DNA from: Macrostomum hystrix | Lineage: Eukaryota; Platyhelminthes; Macrostomidae | Reading direction: 5' to 3' | DNA: 64,000 bases | NCBI GenBank assembly: GCA_950097015.1 | Contig: CATNEN010000011.1 | Location: 5,854,001 to 5,918,000 of the forward strand | In this document: positions 23,701 through 34,247 of the stretch, piece after piece | Layout of the letters: each line of letters starts with the position of its first letter | How positions within the stretch are numbered: the first letter of the stretch is position 1 | The notes under the pieces: model-generated | What the model was told of the DNA's origin: nothing | Seen by the model: the letters and a program-made list of their open reading frames with translations, nothing else | Database searches by the model: none | Position numbers and translations under genes: made by a program

Positions 23701-26700
23701 CTAGTGAGCACATGCAGCTCACCGGACAGTCGATCTGACAGTTTCAGGAAAAATCATTTGTGAAAGCAAATCATAGCTAGCCAAATGAGGGTCAATGAAG
23801 TCGCTTAAATTTCTCACATCTCCGCCAAGGTTGAACATGAGATTGTCCTCGGTTTGAAGTCGACAGGCCCGACTCCTGGTGCTGTCACCGTAGCAGATCC
23901 AAACTGTGCCGCTGTGGCTGCTGCAGGCCGCACTAACCAGTGGCTGGTTGGGCGGATCTGCGGTGGAGTCATTCTCCTAGGGTGAGAGGGAGAGTCAGCG
24001 GTGAGAGGGAGAGTCAGCGGTGAGAGGGAGAGTCAGCGGTGAGAGGGAGAGTCAGCGGTGAGAGGGAGAGTCAGGGGTGAGAGGGAGAGTCAGCGGTGAG
24101 AGGGAGAGTCAGCGGTGAGAGGGAGAGTCAGGGGTGAGAGGGAGAGTCAGCGGTGAGAGGGAGAGTCAGCGGTGAGAGGGAGAGTCAGCGGTGAGAGGGA
24201 GAGTCAGCGGTGAGAGGGAGAGTCAGCGGTGAGAGGGAGAGTCAGCGGTGAGAGGGAGAGTCAGCGGTGAGAGGGAGAGTCAGCGGTGAGAGGGAGAGTC
24301 AGCGGTGAGAGGGAGAGTCAGCGGTGAGAGGGAGAGTCTGCGGTGAGAGGGAGAGTCAGCGGTGAGAGGGAGAGTCAGCGGTGAGAGGGAGAGTCACATG
24401 TGAGACGGGATGTAATGGGTAGGAAGAGCCATTAGCTAATTTTAGAGCCTTAAACCTGAATTAATAGTATTTACAGCTTAAAAAAGTTCTCAACTGCCTT
24501 CTCATTTGTCAAAAAGCCCTAAAAATAGCACTATCGGAGAATATTCTACTCGACACGTAACAACCGCTCGCTAAATTGTCACATGCCAATGAGCAAAGGC
24601 CGCTGAGCACTAGGGCACATGACTCTCTGGGCGTGTCCCGCTACAGCTTGCTTTTGCGGCAGCTGCAAATCAATATGCAGCGCAGTTTATAAGCTTTAGT
24701 TTAGCTGTGCGATGTGCAGGTAATGCCAAACAAGAGATCACAAGCTATGTTAAGTTGTTTCTCATCTTTCATACAAATACTTCTCTGTCCACTGCTGTGT
24801 TTTGGTCATCTTCAATCCTAGAAACTAGATATACTGTGTAGTTAAATCCCCCTCATATATTAACAGAGTACGAGCGTCTCACGGAAAACTCAAGGACGTA
24901 AATTATTACGTGTAAAATAACTTGTCTTGTAATATTTTGTATCTTGTATGTTTTTAATATCAGCCAATTAGACCCGCCTAAATCCTTCCCTACTCTCGAC
25001 AGCATGTACATTGAATCAAGTGAATGTGCATAGCCCGCAAACCCCTCTTACCCTCCGTTTCAAGCGACACCCTCTCACCCCAGTCAGTGTACATTCAGTT
25101 CCACTAAACGCCGCGCCCCTCTCACCCCAGTCAGTGTACAATTAGTTAAACTAAATGCCGCGCCCCTCTCACCCCAGTCAGTGTACAATTAGTTCAACTA
25201 AATGCCGCGCCCCTCTCACCCCAATCAGTGTACAATTAGTTCAACTAAACGCCGCGTCCCTACACCCCAGTGAGTGTACATTCAATTCAACTAAACACCG
25301 TGCCCCTCTTCACCCCAGTCAGTGTACATTCAGTTTAGTTCCAGTAACCGCCACGCCCCTCTCACCCCATCCAAGCTCTGCTCGTCTTCGGCCTCCGCCT
25401 CCTCTTGAAAGGCCCTCCGCCTCAGCCTCTTGCGCCTCTCCTCCGCCTCTGACAGGGCCGCAGTGTACACGCTCCTACGCGCGTCCAGATCCCGCCGCGA
25501 AGCCACACCGGCGGTGACTTCGGACGAAAAGGCGGTTCGCGCCAGTCCGTCAACGTCAAACGCAAGTCGGGCAGCCGCTTTGAGATGGCGCCACAGTCCG
25601 ATGGTGTCCGTCTGCTGCAACAGGGCCACTTCGACGGACTTCAGAATGGCCAGAGCGAACCAGAAGAGTACTTTTGGCCCTTCGAGCAGGAAACAGTCCC
25701 ACAGTCGCAGCAGCGTCTCGAATGGTAATGCGTCAAAGTAGATGGCTAGAAACCAGTTCAATGTCACAGTGCCAATGTCAATGTCCAGGCTGATGAGATG
25801 GTTGTGCAACTGGGGCAGCTGATGCCGCAGAATGTCCTTCAGCACCAGCTGGTCGGCTTGTGCACCTATCAGGCTGCCAGTGAAGTACAGCGGATGGAAG
25901 TAGGCCTCGGTGACGGCAACCAGCAGCCAGAATGCGTCCTCCTTACTGAGGAACAGCAGCCCCATGCCCGCTATGAAGTTCATGCCCTGGCAGTAGCCGA
26001 TACCGGGGTTGTGCAGACAGAAGGCTTGCAGAATCTCCTGTAGCTTCTGGGTCTGCGGTTCGATATTTTCGGGTTTTGAGGTAAGGAAATCCTCAGTCAT
26101 CCACCCCACGAGAAGGGAATCCCGGTCACCAACGCCAGAAGAAGGGAATCCCCAGTCACCCAACCCAGAAGAATGGAATCCCCAGTCACCCACCCCAGAA
26201 GAAGGGAATCCCAGACACTAACCCTAAAAATGGAATCCTCAGTCACTCACCCCTGAAAAGGGAATCCCCAGTCATCCAACCCTGAAAAAGGGAATCCCCA
26301 GTCACCCACCCCAGAAGAAGGTAATCTTCGGTCACCCACCCCAGAAGAATGAAATCCACGGTCACCCACCCCATAGAAGGGAATCCCCAGTCACCCACCC
26401 CAGAAGAAGTGAATCCCAGACACTAACCCTAAAAATGGAATCCTCAGTCACTCACCCCTGAAAAGGGAATCCCCAGTCATCCAACCCTGAAAAAGGGAAT
26501 CCCCAGTCACCCACCCCAGAAGAAGGAAATCCACGGTCACCCACCCCAGAAGAAGGAAATCCACTGTCACCCACACCAGAAGAAGGATATCTACGGTCAC
26601 CCACCCCAGACGAAGGAAATCTACGGTCACCCACCCCAGAAGAATGCAATCCCAGTCACCCACCCAGAAGAAAGGAATCCCCAGTCTCCCACCCCAGAAG

Positions 26701-28570
26701 AAGGAAATCCACAGTCACCCACCCATAGAAGAAGGGAATGCCCAGTCACTCACCCCCTCGCTATCCGGTGACTCGAAGCGCACATTGCCCGGCATTGTTC
26801 GCATCAGGTCGAGTGCGATCTGCTTGCGATGTCTTGCCACAATCTCGGACTCCGCTGCGCGTTGCACTAGGCTGCAGTAGTACTGCTGACCCCGCACAGA
26901 TCTGGTCTCCTGCACCTGGGCGTGGATCAGCTCGCGCCACACAGCCGATCGGTACATCCGGGGAATGCCGCCCCGGACCAGGGCTTTTAGCTCCGTCTGA
27001 TGTACGGTGAAGATTATTAGCATCAGTGGCATCAACAAGTGCTATGATGTTTACAATCGTAAACACATACTACTTACAGTAGTTCAGCTTCACCAAAACA
27101 CTTAAGTACCATACGCAAAATACTCTCGACCTCATTTTATTAACGCATTAATTAAAAGTACAAGCCTAGTTTTATAGGAAGCTGTGGTCGCTAACGCATC
27201 ATTTGACAATAGTCGGCCCACAGCCAGGGAGGCGGCGATTCTGCCAATTCAACTGAATACTAAGCACCCACACGGATACCGTACGCATGCACACACGCAC
27301 ACGTTTGTGTTCGTCTGTCCCCTGACTTTCTCAATGTCAATCAGTGTGCCCAAATAAATGTGGCCTCGCCCAGGATTCGAGCTCATGGACTTTGTTATTA
27401 GCATTGAAGGCGTTACCGTTTTAGTAAAAGCTCGACTCGACGCCATGAAAGCCTTCCAGCGTCGTTGGTGCTCGTCGAAGCGGTCTAGCACGGCGGCGTA
27501 GTGTTCGTGTAGCTGCCTGCTGATGTAGTGCAACTGCAGTGATTCGCTCTCCTGGTTGTGTCGGAAGCCGTAGCTGTCAACGTGACCGTCAGGAGCTGTT
27601 AAACTGCAAATAGTGCGGCATTGATTTGAACCTTAGCTAAGCTAAGCTAAGCTAAGCTTAGTATATCAGAGTACTACAGTCATACTCTGGGCACAATGGG
27701 CAAGCGCCCAATTACCTCTCGAAAGTCGGAAGCCTGGGGTTGGTTGTTCTGGCTTCGTCTAGCAGCTCTCTTAGCCGCTCCTTGTGCCTTCCGCCACCGA
27801 AGAGATTCAATTCGATGCCATCAGCCACATCTCCGGTTGGCACGGTGATGCAGGACTGCAGCAGGAACAGGTAGTCCCGCTTCCAGTTTTCTAGCTGCAG
27901 TTTCAGCTCGTTAAATAGCCTGATTCGTGCGATTAGAGATTTGCTTTATCTTTTATTTACACTTTCTTTTCTAAATTTCGTGTGTATCAAAGCGTCACAA
28001 TGCGTCACTATGCATGTGTACATGGTCTATCTATACTCGTCAGGCAACGGAGCTTCCGCGCTGTCAGCAGGTCGTCTACCTCGGTGGTCTGGGACCAGAC
28101 GTCCGCGAAGATCTGCGGCATCGCCTGGGCTGCCTTTCGTTCTGTGAGGGTGGTCCTGCAATCCGAGGCCCTACCTGATCGCCAGAGGGCAGCGCTGTTC
28201 CAGGCGGTGGTCGAGACCGTCCTGTTGTATAACGCCGAAACCTGGACGATGGCTGACTCGCTGAAACAGCAAGTAAACGCGGCGCAGGCCGGCCTGTTGC
28301 GCGCCGCCTTTAGGATCAGCAACGAGCGAGTCACTAACGCGGCACTCTATCGCCGCGCCGGCCTGACCCGTCCAAGTGAATTGCTTCGCCGTCGGCGACT
28401 CCAGCTGGCAGGCCACATCATCCGCGCCGAGTCCTACTGCCCATAACCGGTGCAGGAGGTGCTGTTCACGCTGCAGGCACCCTACCGTCGGTGCCGCCTT
28501 TGTTCGCGCCCAGTCTCTGAAGCGCGCCCTGTGACGCTGCCTTTTATTTTCATCCGGCCAGAGTACTTCG

Positions 28571-28620
<50 letters not shown>

Positions 28621-31600
28621 ATACTCGTCAAATCATTGATTCTCTTCGAGATTTACCCATAGCTTCTAAATCAGGCCGCAATCGTTTACCCATATAATCT
28701 GAAAATATGCGAGCTTGTATGTATACTCTTGATATCCCTTTCTTACCTGTCCTGATTTCTGAACTTCTCCTGCTCCATGCGTCTGAGCTCGCTGATGCGT
28801 CTGACCTCCGTATTAACAAATCGATTATTGTTCTGCAGCACCCGGCACTGCTCCTCTAGATGTTTGAGATCGACCGATCGATCACTATCCCAGTCTAGCA
28901 TGACTCTAAAAATAAATTTACATTTGAGCAGTGAAATTCGACTGTAAACAACTACTGTAGAAGCCAAAGCGGTCTTTAGAGTGTACTCACGATTCAGACT
29001 TCAATGATTTGGCCGCTCTGGATCGCATAACATTCGCCTTCGCTGCTCTGAAATCAAATAGTTTTAGGGATTATAATCGGCCTCAAATGAAAGAATCCCA
29101 ATTCTTGAAGCTAAATTTAGCCTTGGCTGTTTAGCAACCTGGCTAGTCATGCATTTACGAGTAGCTAAGCATCATGCGAGCTGCCGTGTGTGCTGTGAGA
29201 CTGTCATTCATAGATAGATAATAACACAGAATGATAGGACAAAGATTATACAGGAACAGATAAGGAACAAAGACTACATATATGCACTCCTATAGCTCGT
29301 TTACTTTGTTTTAAACGTGTTGACCGGATATCAATAGAAAAAAAATACTTTTTTCGTGACTAACGAGTATACTTTATTAAGTAAAAGTACATTTTACAAC
29401 AATTCGCTTTATTGGTGCATCAGTACGTGAAAATAATTTGGCTGTGTAATCGCCTAGAAAAAGACACATCTTGGTACAAACAATTTAACGAAGGTTGTAT
29501 TCGATTGTCATGCCTCCAAAATTACCCATTCTCTTGCTGAGCGCATTCCAACTGCTCAAATCTGGAGTTGTGACGGAGACGGACTTATCAAACGATTGTC
29601 TTTCAATTAGCTGTAGCCAAGCCAGGAATAGTTAAAAATTAACTCATCAGAAGTATAAAATGTATATTTTTTCTACTAGATAAATGATGTACATGGAACA
29701 AACCTGCTCAGCTTGAGGTCCAGCTCAGCGATCAGATTGTCACGCTTGCGCAGAACTTCTTTCAGCGCCGAGTTTTGCTTCTGCAATTCCTCCAGCTCTT
29801 GTCGATTGCTGATAGACAAATCGAGAAAGGGAGCAAGTTGACAGATCAGCTAAACACCACCCGCCACTTCATCTGTACAGTTCTTTCCACCAACCATTCC
29901 CAACCCACCCCAAACCCTCCATTTTCTACCCACCTCAAACCCTCTATTCGCCACCCACCTCACACTCTCCATTCCCCACCCACCTCACTCCGCTTTCACT
30001 TTCTTCCCATTCTGTGATTGGCCATGCCACTAATGCGATTAGCGTCCTCCCTGGACGTCACTATCCACCTGGACTCACCTGGCATCAATTTTTTTCACAG
30101 CCGCAGCAGCCGCAGCAGCTGAGGCGCCGCCTGAACTGCTCGCCTCTGAGGAGCGGCAGCTGCTTCCGGATCTCTCCCGGAGGTCCTGCGGGCTGTCCGC
30201 ATTGAAGCTGACCTGCGGATGGCCGCCGGAGCCGTAGCGCCTCGGCTGCCGCAGCCTCCTACCGGGTGATTCCTCGGCCTGGTTGTCATGTTTGAAATCA
30301 CCGCCCGCTGCCAGATCCGATCCCTGATCCGAGTGCTGCGGCGAGGCCTTGATGAGGCTCACTTCGAAGCTGTGCGAAATAGACAAGCCGAATCGGTTGC
30401 TCAGGGAATCGCTAAGCTTGCGGGATGCGTGGCCTAGGTAACCTGGAGACGATAATTGGATTAGGAAAAATTGCGAGATATTTCCATACCTTCCGAATCC
30501 TGTTTAGAATCAAACCAATATTTTCTCAAGAATCAGCTTAAGTATTTTGTGAAACTTCTCAGATCATTCCAAGAATCTTCCAAGAATCTTCCTGGAATCT
30601 TCCAAGAATCTTCCTGGAATCTTCGAAGAATCTTCCTGGAATCTTCCAAGAATCTTCCTGGAATCTTCGAAGAATCTTCCTGGAATCTTCCAAGAATCTT
30701 CCTGGAATCTTCCAGGAATCTTCCAAGAATCTTCATGAAACCTTCTCAGAATCTTCCTGGAATCTTCTCAGAATCTTCCTGGAATCTTCTCAGAATCTTC
30801 CTGGAATCTTCACAGAATCTTCTCAGAATGTTCACAGAATCTTGTCAGAATCTTCCTGGAATCTTCTTAAAATCTTCTCAGAATATTCACAGAGTCTTCC
30901 CAGAAACTTTTAAGAATCTTCCCAAAATCTTCTCAGAATCTTCCGAAAGCAAGAGTATTTTCGCTCTTTCAAATGTTGCCAAATTTCTCATCATATTTTT
31001 CATCAGCAGTCGATTTGACTAGTCTCTGCTCTCAGAATTGTCTAGTCTTGAGTTACTTTCAATGGCTTTACTAGCAGCATTACCATTTTATTCTTTACCG
31101 AAACAAATATTCCTAATGAAGCAAGTAGAAATAATTATTTTCCTGTCTGACTGAAAGTAAAGCAAGTCGAAAAAAGATCTATCAAGTCCTGCCTCTTCCT
31201 GGGGTGACAAAAAATCTGAAATCCTATAGAGCTTCAAGTTTAATCCCTTCGGCGGGGGTGGTAAGAAATGCTGATTATAAGAAATTCCTAAGAAACGCCC
31301 GACATGCACGTTCAAAACAGCTAACGAAGCTACACACACAGGGGACAGAAGCACTTCAGCTCACACAGTCGCAGAAGCAGTGTTTGAGCACGCATGACTG
31401 ACTACAATGGTCCGACAGTAAAAATTCTCTTTGGCGTCGTATTAAAAAAACGAAGGCTCTTAAATCGCTGTGTCCTGTCTCTGATTGCTTGAGTGCAGAC
31501 TCTGGACCTCAGAATTGCTACGGAGACAGTTTTAGTAGGCGAACATGCACATATTGACTTCCGCACACAATACCTGTCAGAGTGTACAGTCCAAGGTGAG

Positions 31601-34247
31601 GAATCAACTGGGCGCAGGTAGGATATGAATAGCACAATGAACGAGCTATACGGTTTGAAAGAATCAGGGTGTAGACGATAGACCCTATAGAGTGAGGGGA
31701 CAGAGGACAGACCCTGAAGAATCAGGGGGTGGAGGACAGACCCTGAATAATGGGGGGTAGAGGACAGACCCTGACGAATCAGGGGGTAGAGGACATACTC
31801 TGAATAATCAGGGGGTAGAGGACAGGCCCTGAAGAATCAGGGGGTAGAGGACAGGCCCTGAAGAATCAGGGGGTAGAGGACAGGCCCTGACGAATCAGGG
31901 GGTAGAGGACATACCCTGAAGAATCAGGGGGTAGTGGACAGACCCTGAATAATGGGGGGTAGAGGACAGACCCTGACGAATCAGGGGGTAGAGGACAGGC
32001 CCTGAAGAATCAGGGGGTAGAGGACAGACCCTGACGAATCAGGGGGTAGAGGACATACTCTGAATAATGGGGGGTAGAGGACACACCCTAAAGAACAAGG
32101 GGATAGAAGACACACAGAAGTATCGCATGACAGAGAGTAGATTCACTCGGAGGATAAAATGCAAACCCAAAAATGTGAGGTAAATTAGTCCATTCTGAAC
32201 CGTTAAACATCTGGCCCGCTATAATAAATAAAAAACTCACCATCGTCTTCTTCCTCAATGGCCGACCGGGTCATCAGGGCACTGGCGTCCAGTACACTGA
32301 TACGAGAGGCTCGTCTGTCAGCACCATGGCTGCCACCTGCACCGTAGCGTCTGCTTCCATAGCCGAAGGACACGTCTGGTGCGGACTCACGCTGTATAAA
32401 TAAAAAATTATGAAGAGATAGTATTAAGCCAACTATAGCCCAACGGGATTTTCGTTTCGAAAATCTTCGATCGTTTGCTTAGGTAAATTATTGACTATAA
32501 ACTTATCGCTTCGCCTTCGTCAAACTTGGACACAACCACCCCGCATCGTTAACACAACTGTGACTAAATTCCGTTATCTAGTCAATGTGTAGACACACAC
32601 CGGCTACTTCAAAGCCAGTCATGTTTTTTAGAATTCGATTTGTCCCACCCCACTCCTTCACACCCTACTCGTGTTTTTTAGTCTAAAATTTGGTCAGACA
32701 AACAAACCATCCCCACTCCTTTACACGCGACACTTGGACTTGAAATGTCTATCAGTTTGTCAAACGGTGGGGGTGTGACATTCTAATTCACATTCAAATT
32801 TACACGCGTTATCGATTCTGCAATTAGGCTATTTGGCCAGACTTAAAAACACCCATCCGATGTTAATAATGTTATCAGTTAATTTTAATTTTAACCCACC
32901 CCACTCCTTCACACTCCTCATGCTATCTGTCATACGATCAGTCTACCAAAAACACACCCACACTCCTTCACACCTCAGTCCTCATTCTATCTGTTAAACG
33001 ATCAGTCCTCAAAAGCCACATCCAACCCACACCTTTACAAGCCACAATTTTTTTAACTGCGATAAAAACACCCACCCCACTCCCCTCTCACTCTTTTCTG
33101 AGCTTGCAGAGCCAGCTGTTTACTGCTGCCCACACCAGACGTGTCCGGCCGCATTTCCTTAGCAAAGAAGGCGTCCCTATTAGCCTGGAGAGCCAGCACC
33201 CAAATCATCATTGACTCGTGATTCTCCGCCTGCAGAACAAACTCTTTGCCCTCGGACCTGCATAAAAATGCATTTGTGGATTATAATTGCATGAGAAATG
33301 AGCATCCACTATTTTGGTGCGAACGTTGTTTCTTGATTTAGTTTAGTAAAATGTTGTCGATGCAAGATTAACTACCAGGTTATGTCAGGGTCAATGTGCA
33401 GCGTTGAGAATAATCATCAAATGGTTTATTTAAATATTTTTAAACCTAAATGTACTTTAAGTACTTTTACTTATCAAATTAAAAAGCAATTAAATTCAAA
33501 CAAAAAATACTCTCATATGACACAATTTCACACCAGTAAAACTCACAGGATTCCAAAGCTGTTTGGCTCGTCCACGCGCAGCGTAATGGCGGCTCCTTTG
33601 ATGTTGATGCAGCCCAGAGGCTGGGCATCGCGCTGCAGAGCTTCCTTCTGGTCCCTATAGAACTGCAGCCTGCAGCTAGACTCTTCGAATACGTAGTAGT
33701 GCGCCTTCTTTGACTTAAACCGGCTGAAGGCTGCGTGTTGTGGCGGTATGTGCTCACTGCAGCTGCATCGCCTGTTCTGGCTAGCTACAACCTGCTCAAC
33801 TCAACTACCTACTGCCCTCTGCCCTCACCTGTCTAACCTACCCTCTCTACTCCATCCCAACTGCATGCCCTTCCCTCTCTCCCCTCCCCTCTCTACCATC
33901 CCCTCTCTAACCTCATCTCTCTACCATCCTTTCGCTACTATCCCATCTCCACCCTCCCTTCTCTACCATCCGCTCTCTACCCTCTCTCTGCCCTCACCTC
34001 TCTGCCCTCACCTCTCTGCCCTCACCTCTCTACACTCTCCCTTTAAATTCTTCCCTCGCTACCCTACCGTATCTATCCTTCTCCTTTCGCCTTCCCATCT
34101 TTGCCTCCACCCTTTCGTCACAATAAGCAGCTACAGACTGCTTCTAAACAATCTACCGCATCATGAAGTGCACAAAAGCAGTTAGAATTTCTTACCTCCA
34201 GTAGGTTTGCTGTACAACAAGCCAGACAAACTATGCCAAGGCCCCAT
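20745..34247 (-). CDS. TBC1D2-like RabGAP with C-terminal propeller-like region (17 exons)
   Basis: Exons (minus): 34247-34196, 33730-33547, 33257-33092, 32391-32241, 30433-30079, 29808-29704, 29047-28991, 28905-28747, 27919-27716, 27603-27417, 26996-26754, 26052-25366, 23976-23818, 23734-23634, 23266-22259, 22110-22020, 20912-20745. All are GT-AG, phases agree throughout, total 4077 nt (1358 residues). Residues 8-135 form a PH domain (QAENHESMMIWVLALQ end helix). Coiled coils follow. Residues 541-780 are a TBC domain with the IALDLMR arginine finger and YCQG glutamine finger intact, so GAP activity on a Rab is likely. The part before it has the YGF and FLLQSC features of TBC1D2/Armus. After TBC come repeated LWVACGN, GVWLAVRG and LWIGTGAG segments, as in C-terminal propellers of ARHGEF10/17 and JIP3/4. 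That fusion is unusual. The start and the acceptor at 23266 are least certain. Confidence 0.8.
21070..21815 (+). repeat. 16-bp minisatellite in the last intron of the TBC gene
   Basis: About 40 copies of TCTCATCTCTCCCCTG with TCTCCTG, ATCACCTG and TTTTATG variants. Segments of several units recur in the same order around 21360-21560 and 21590-21760, so there is higher-order duplication. All forward frames are open by periodicity. Confidence 0.95.
23325..23520. mobile_element. tRNA-like SINE relics in a TBC-gene intron
   Basis: AGGAGTTCGAATCTTGG on the plus strand and GGGGTTCGATTCGCG on the minus strand (near 23465) are B-box/T-arm-like motifs, joined by a GGCAAGACACTTAATC segment often found in tRNA-derived SINE bodies. 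Neither side folds into a full cloverleaf, so I do not call tRNA genes. Confidence 0.5.
23536..23592 (+). repeat. Interstitial telomeric repeat (TTAGGG-like)
   Basis: About eight imperfect GGTTAG/TTAGGG units, adjacent to the SINE relic inside an intron. It shows that the species probably has TTAGGG telomeres, or that such repeats were inserted during break repair. Confidence 0.85.
23977..24400 (+). repeat. 19-bp minisatellite abutting a splice acceptor
   Basis: About 22 copies of GTGAGAGGGAGAGTCAGCG. On the gene strand each unit is CTCTCCCTCTCAC-rich, that is, a polypyrimidine tract, and the array runs directly into the CTAG acceptor of the exon starting at 23976. Confidence 0.95.
24401..25060. 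other. Intron interior without recognisable feature
   Basis: Unique AT-rich intron sequence of the TBC gene between two minisatellites. Nothing further is recognised. Confidence 0.5.
25065..25366 (-). repeat. 45-48-bp repeats seeded at a splice donor
   Basis: About six units. On the gene strand each begins with GGGGTGAGAGGGGCG, the same sequence as the real 5' splice site at 25366/25365, followed by ACTGACTGGGG-type endings. Downstream units are therefore tandem copies of the donor region. Confidence 0.85.
26090..26753 (-). repeat. About 29-bp repeats seeded at a splice donor
   Basis: More than 20 units of GGTGGGTGACTGGGG followed by ATTCCCTTCTTCTG (gene strand). The real donor at 26754/26753 reads GGGGGTGAGTGACTGGGC and is followed by ATTCCCTTCTTCT, so the first unit overlaps the 5' splice site. 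A roughly 220-bp stretch (about 26200-26320 and 26400-26520) is repeated in the same unit order. Confidence 0.9.
27185..27416 (-). mobile_element. SINE copy ending at a splice donor
   Basis: Matches the SINEs at 4.2 and 39.7 kb (ACAGCCAGGGAGGCG start, CCCCTGACTTTCTC core, CAGGATTCGAGCTCATGG B-box region, AAGGCGTTACCG A-box remnant). It is truncated within the tRNA-like head. Its edge coincides with the donor GTAACGCC at 27416, so the splice donor appears to lie in SINE-derived sequence. Confidence 0.65.
27628..27660. repeat. AGCTA pentanucleotide repeat
   Basis: TAGCTAAGCTAAGCTAAGCT run of about six pentamers in an intron of the TBC gene; partly self-complementary. Confidence 0.85.
28043..28619 (+). 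mobile_element. 5'-truncated non-LTR retrotransposon with 11-bp TSD
   Basis: TATACTCGTCA is duplicated at 28032-28042 and 28620-28630. Between them an open frame encodes the C-terminal end of a non-LTR reverse transcriptase ORF (ETVLLYNAETWTMADSL and RRRRLQLAGHIIRAES, the segment just after the RT domain in RTE/CR1-like elements). The element ends in about 17 TTG repeats, as RTE-type elements often end in short simple repeats. It lies antisense in an intron of the TBC gene. Clean frame and perfect duplication suggest a fairly recent insertion. Confidence 0.85.
30560..30950 (+). repeat. 11-bp-based minisatellite
   Basis: AATCTTCCTGG, AATCTTCCAAG, AATCTTCTCAG variants in about 33 units, with higher-order alternation. 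It sits in the intron between the exons starting at 30433 and ending at 32241 of the TBC gene. The 183-codon frame is periodicity only. Confidence 0.9.
31675..32112 (+). repeat. 29-30-bp minisatellite in the same intron
   Basis: About 15 units of CCCTGAAGAATCAGGGGGTA followed by GAGGACAGA. Each unit holds a small palindrome (CCCTGA...TCAGGG), so single strands could form hairpins. Confidence 0.95.
32640..33091 (-). repeat. Degenerate repeats resembling the adjacent donor
   Basis: On the gene strand the donor at 33092/33091 reads GTGAGAGGGGAGTGGGGTGGG. Diverged copies (GTGTGAAGGAGTGGGGTGGG and similar) recur about five times further into the intron at spacings of 60-120 bp. Confidence 0.6.
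33790..34090 (+). repeat. Pyrimidine-rich CCCTCTCTAC repeats
   Basis: Irregular 10-12-bp units of CCCTCTCTACC and CACCTCTCTGC fill the first intron of the TBC gene. Confidence 0.8.

Noticed and set aside
25330-25366. TBC gene ending at the TGA at 25330
   Set aside because: A good GTGAGA donor at 25366/25365 joins in phase to the next exon and the following four exons stay in frame to a stop at 20745; a read-through ending cannot be fully excluded.
29532-29615. Extra exon of the TBC gene
   Set aside because: Open and flanked by AG/GT, but joining it to the previous exon (phase 2) creates an immediate stop, while skipping it keeps the frame.
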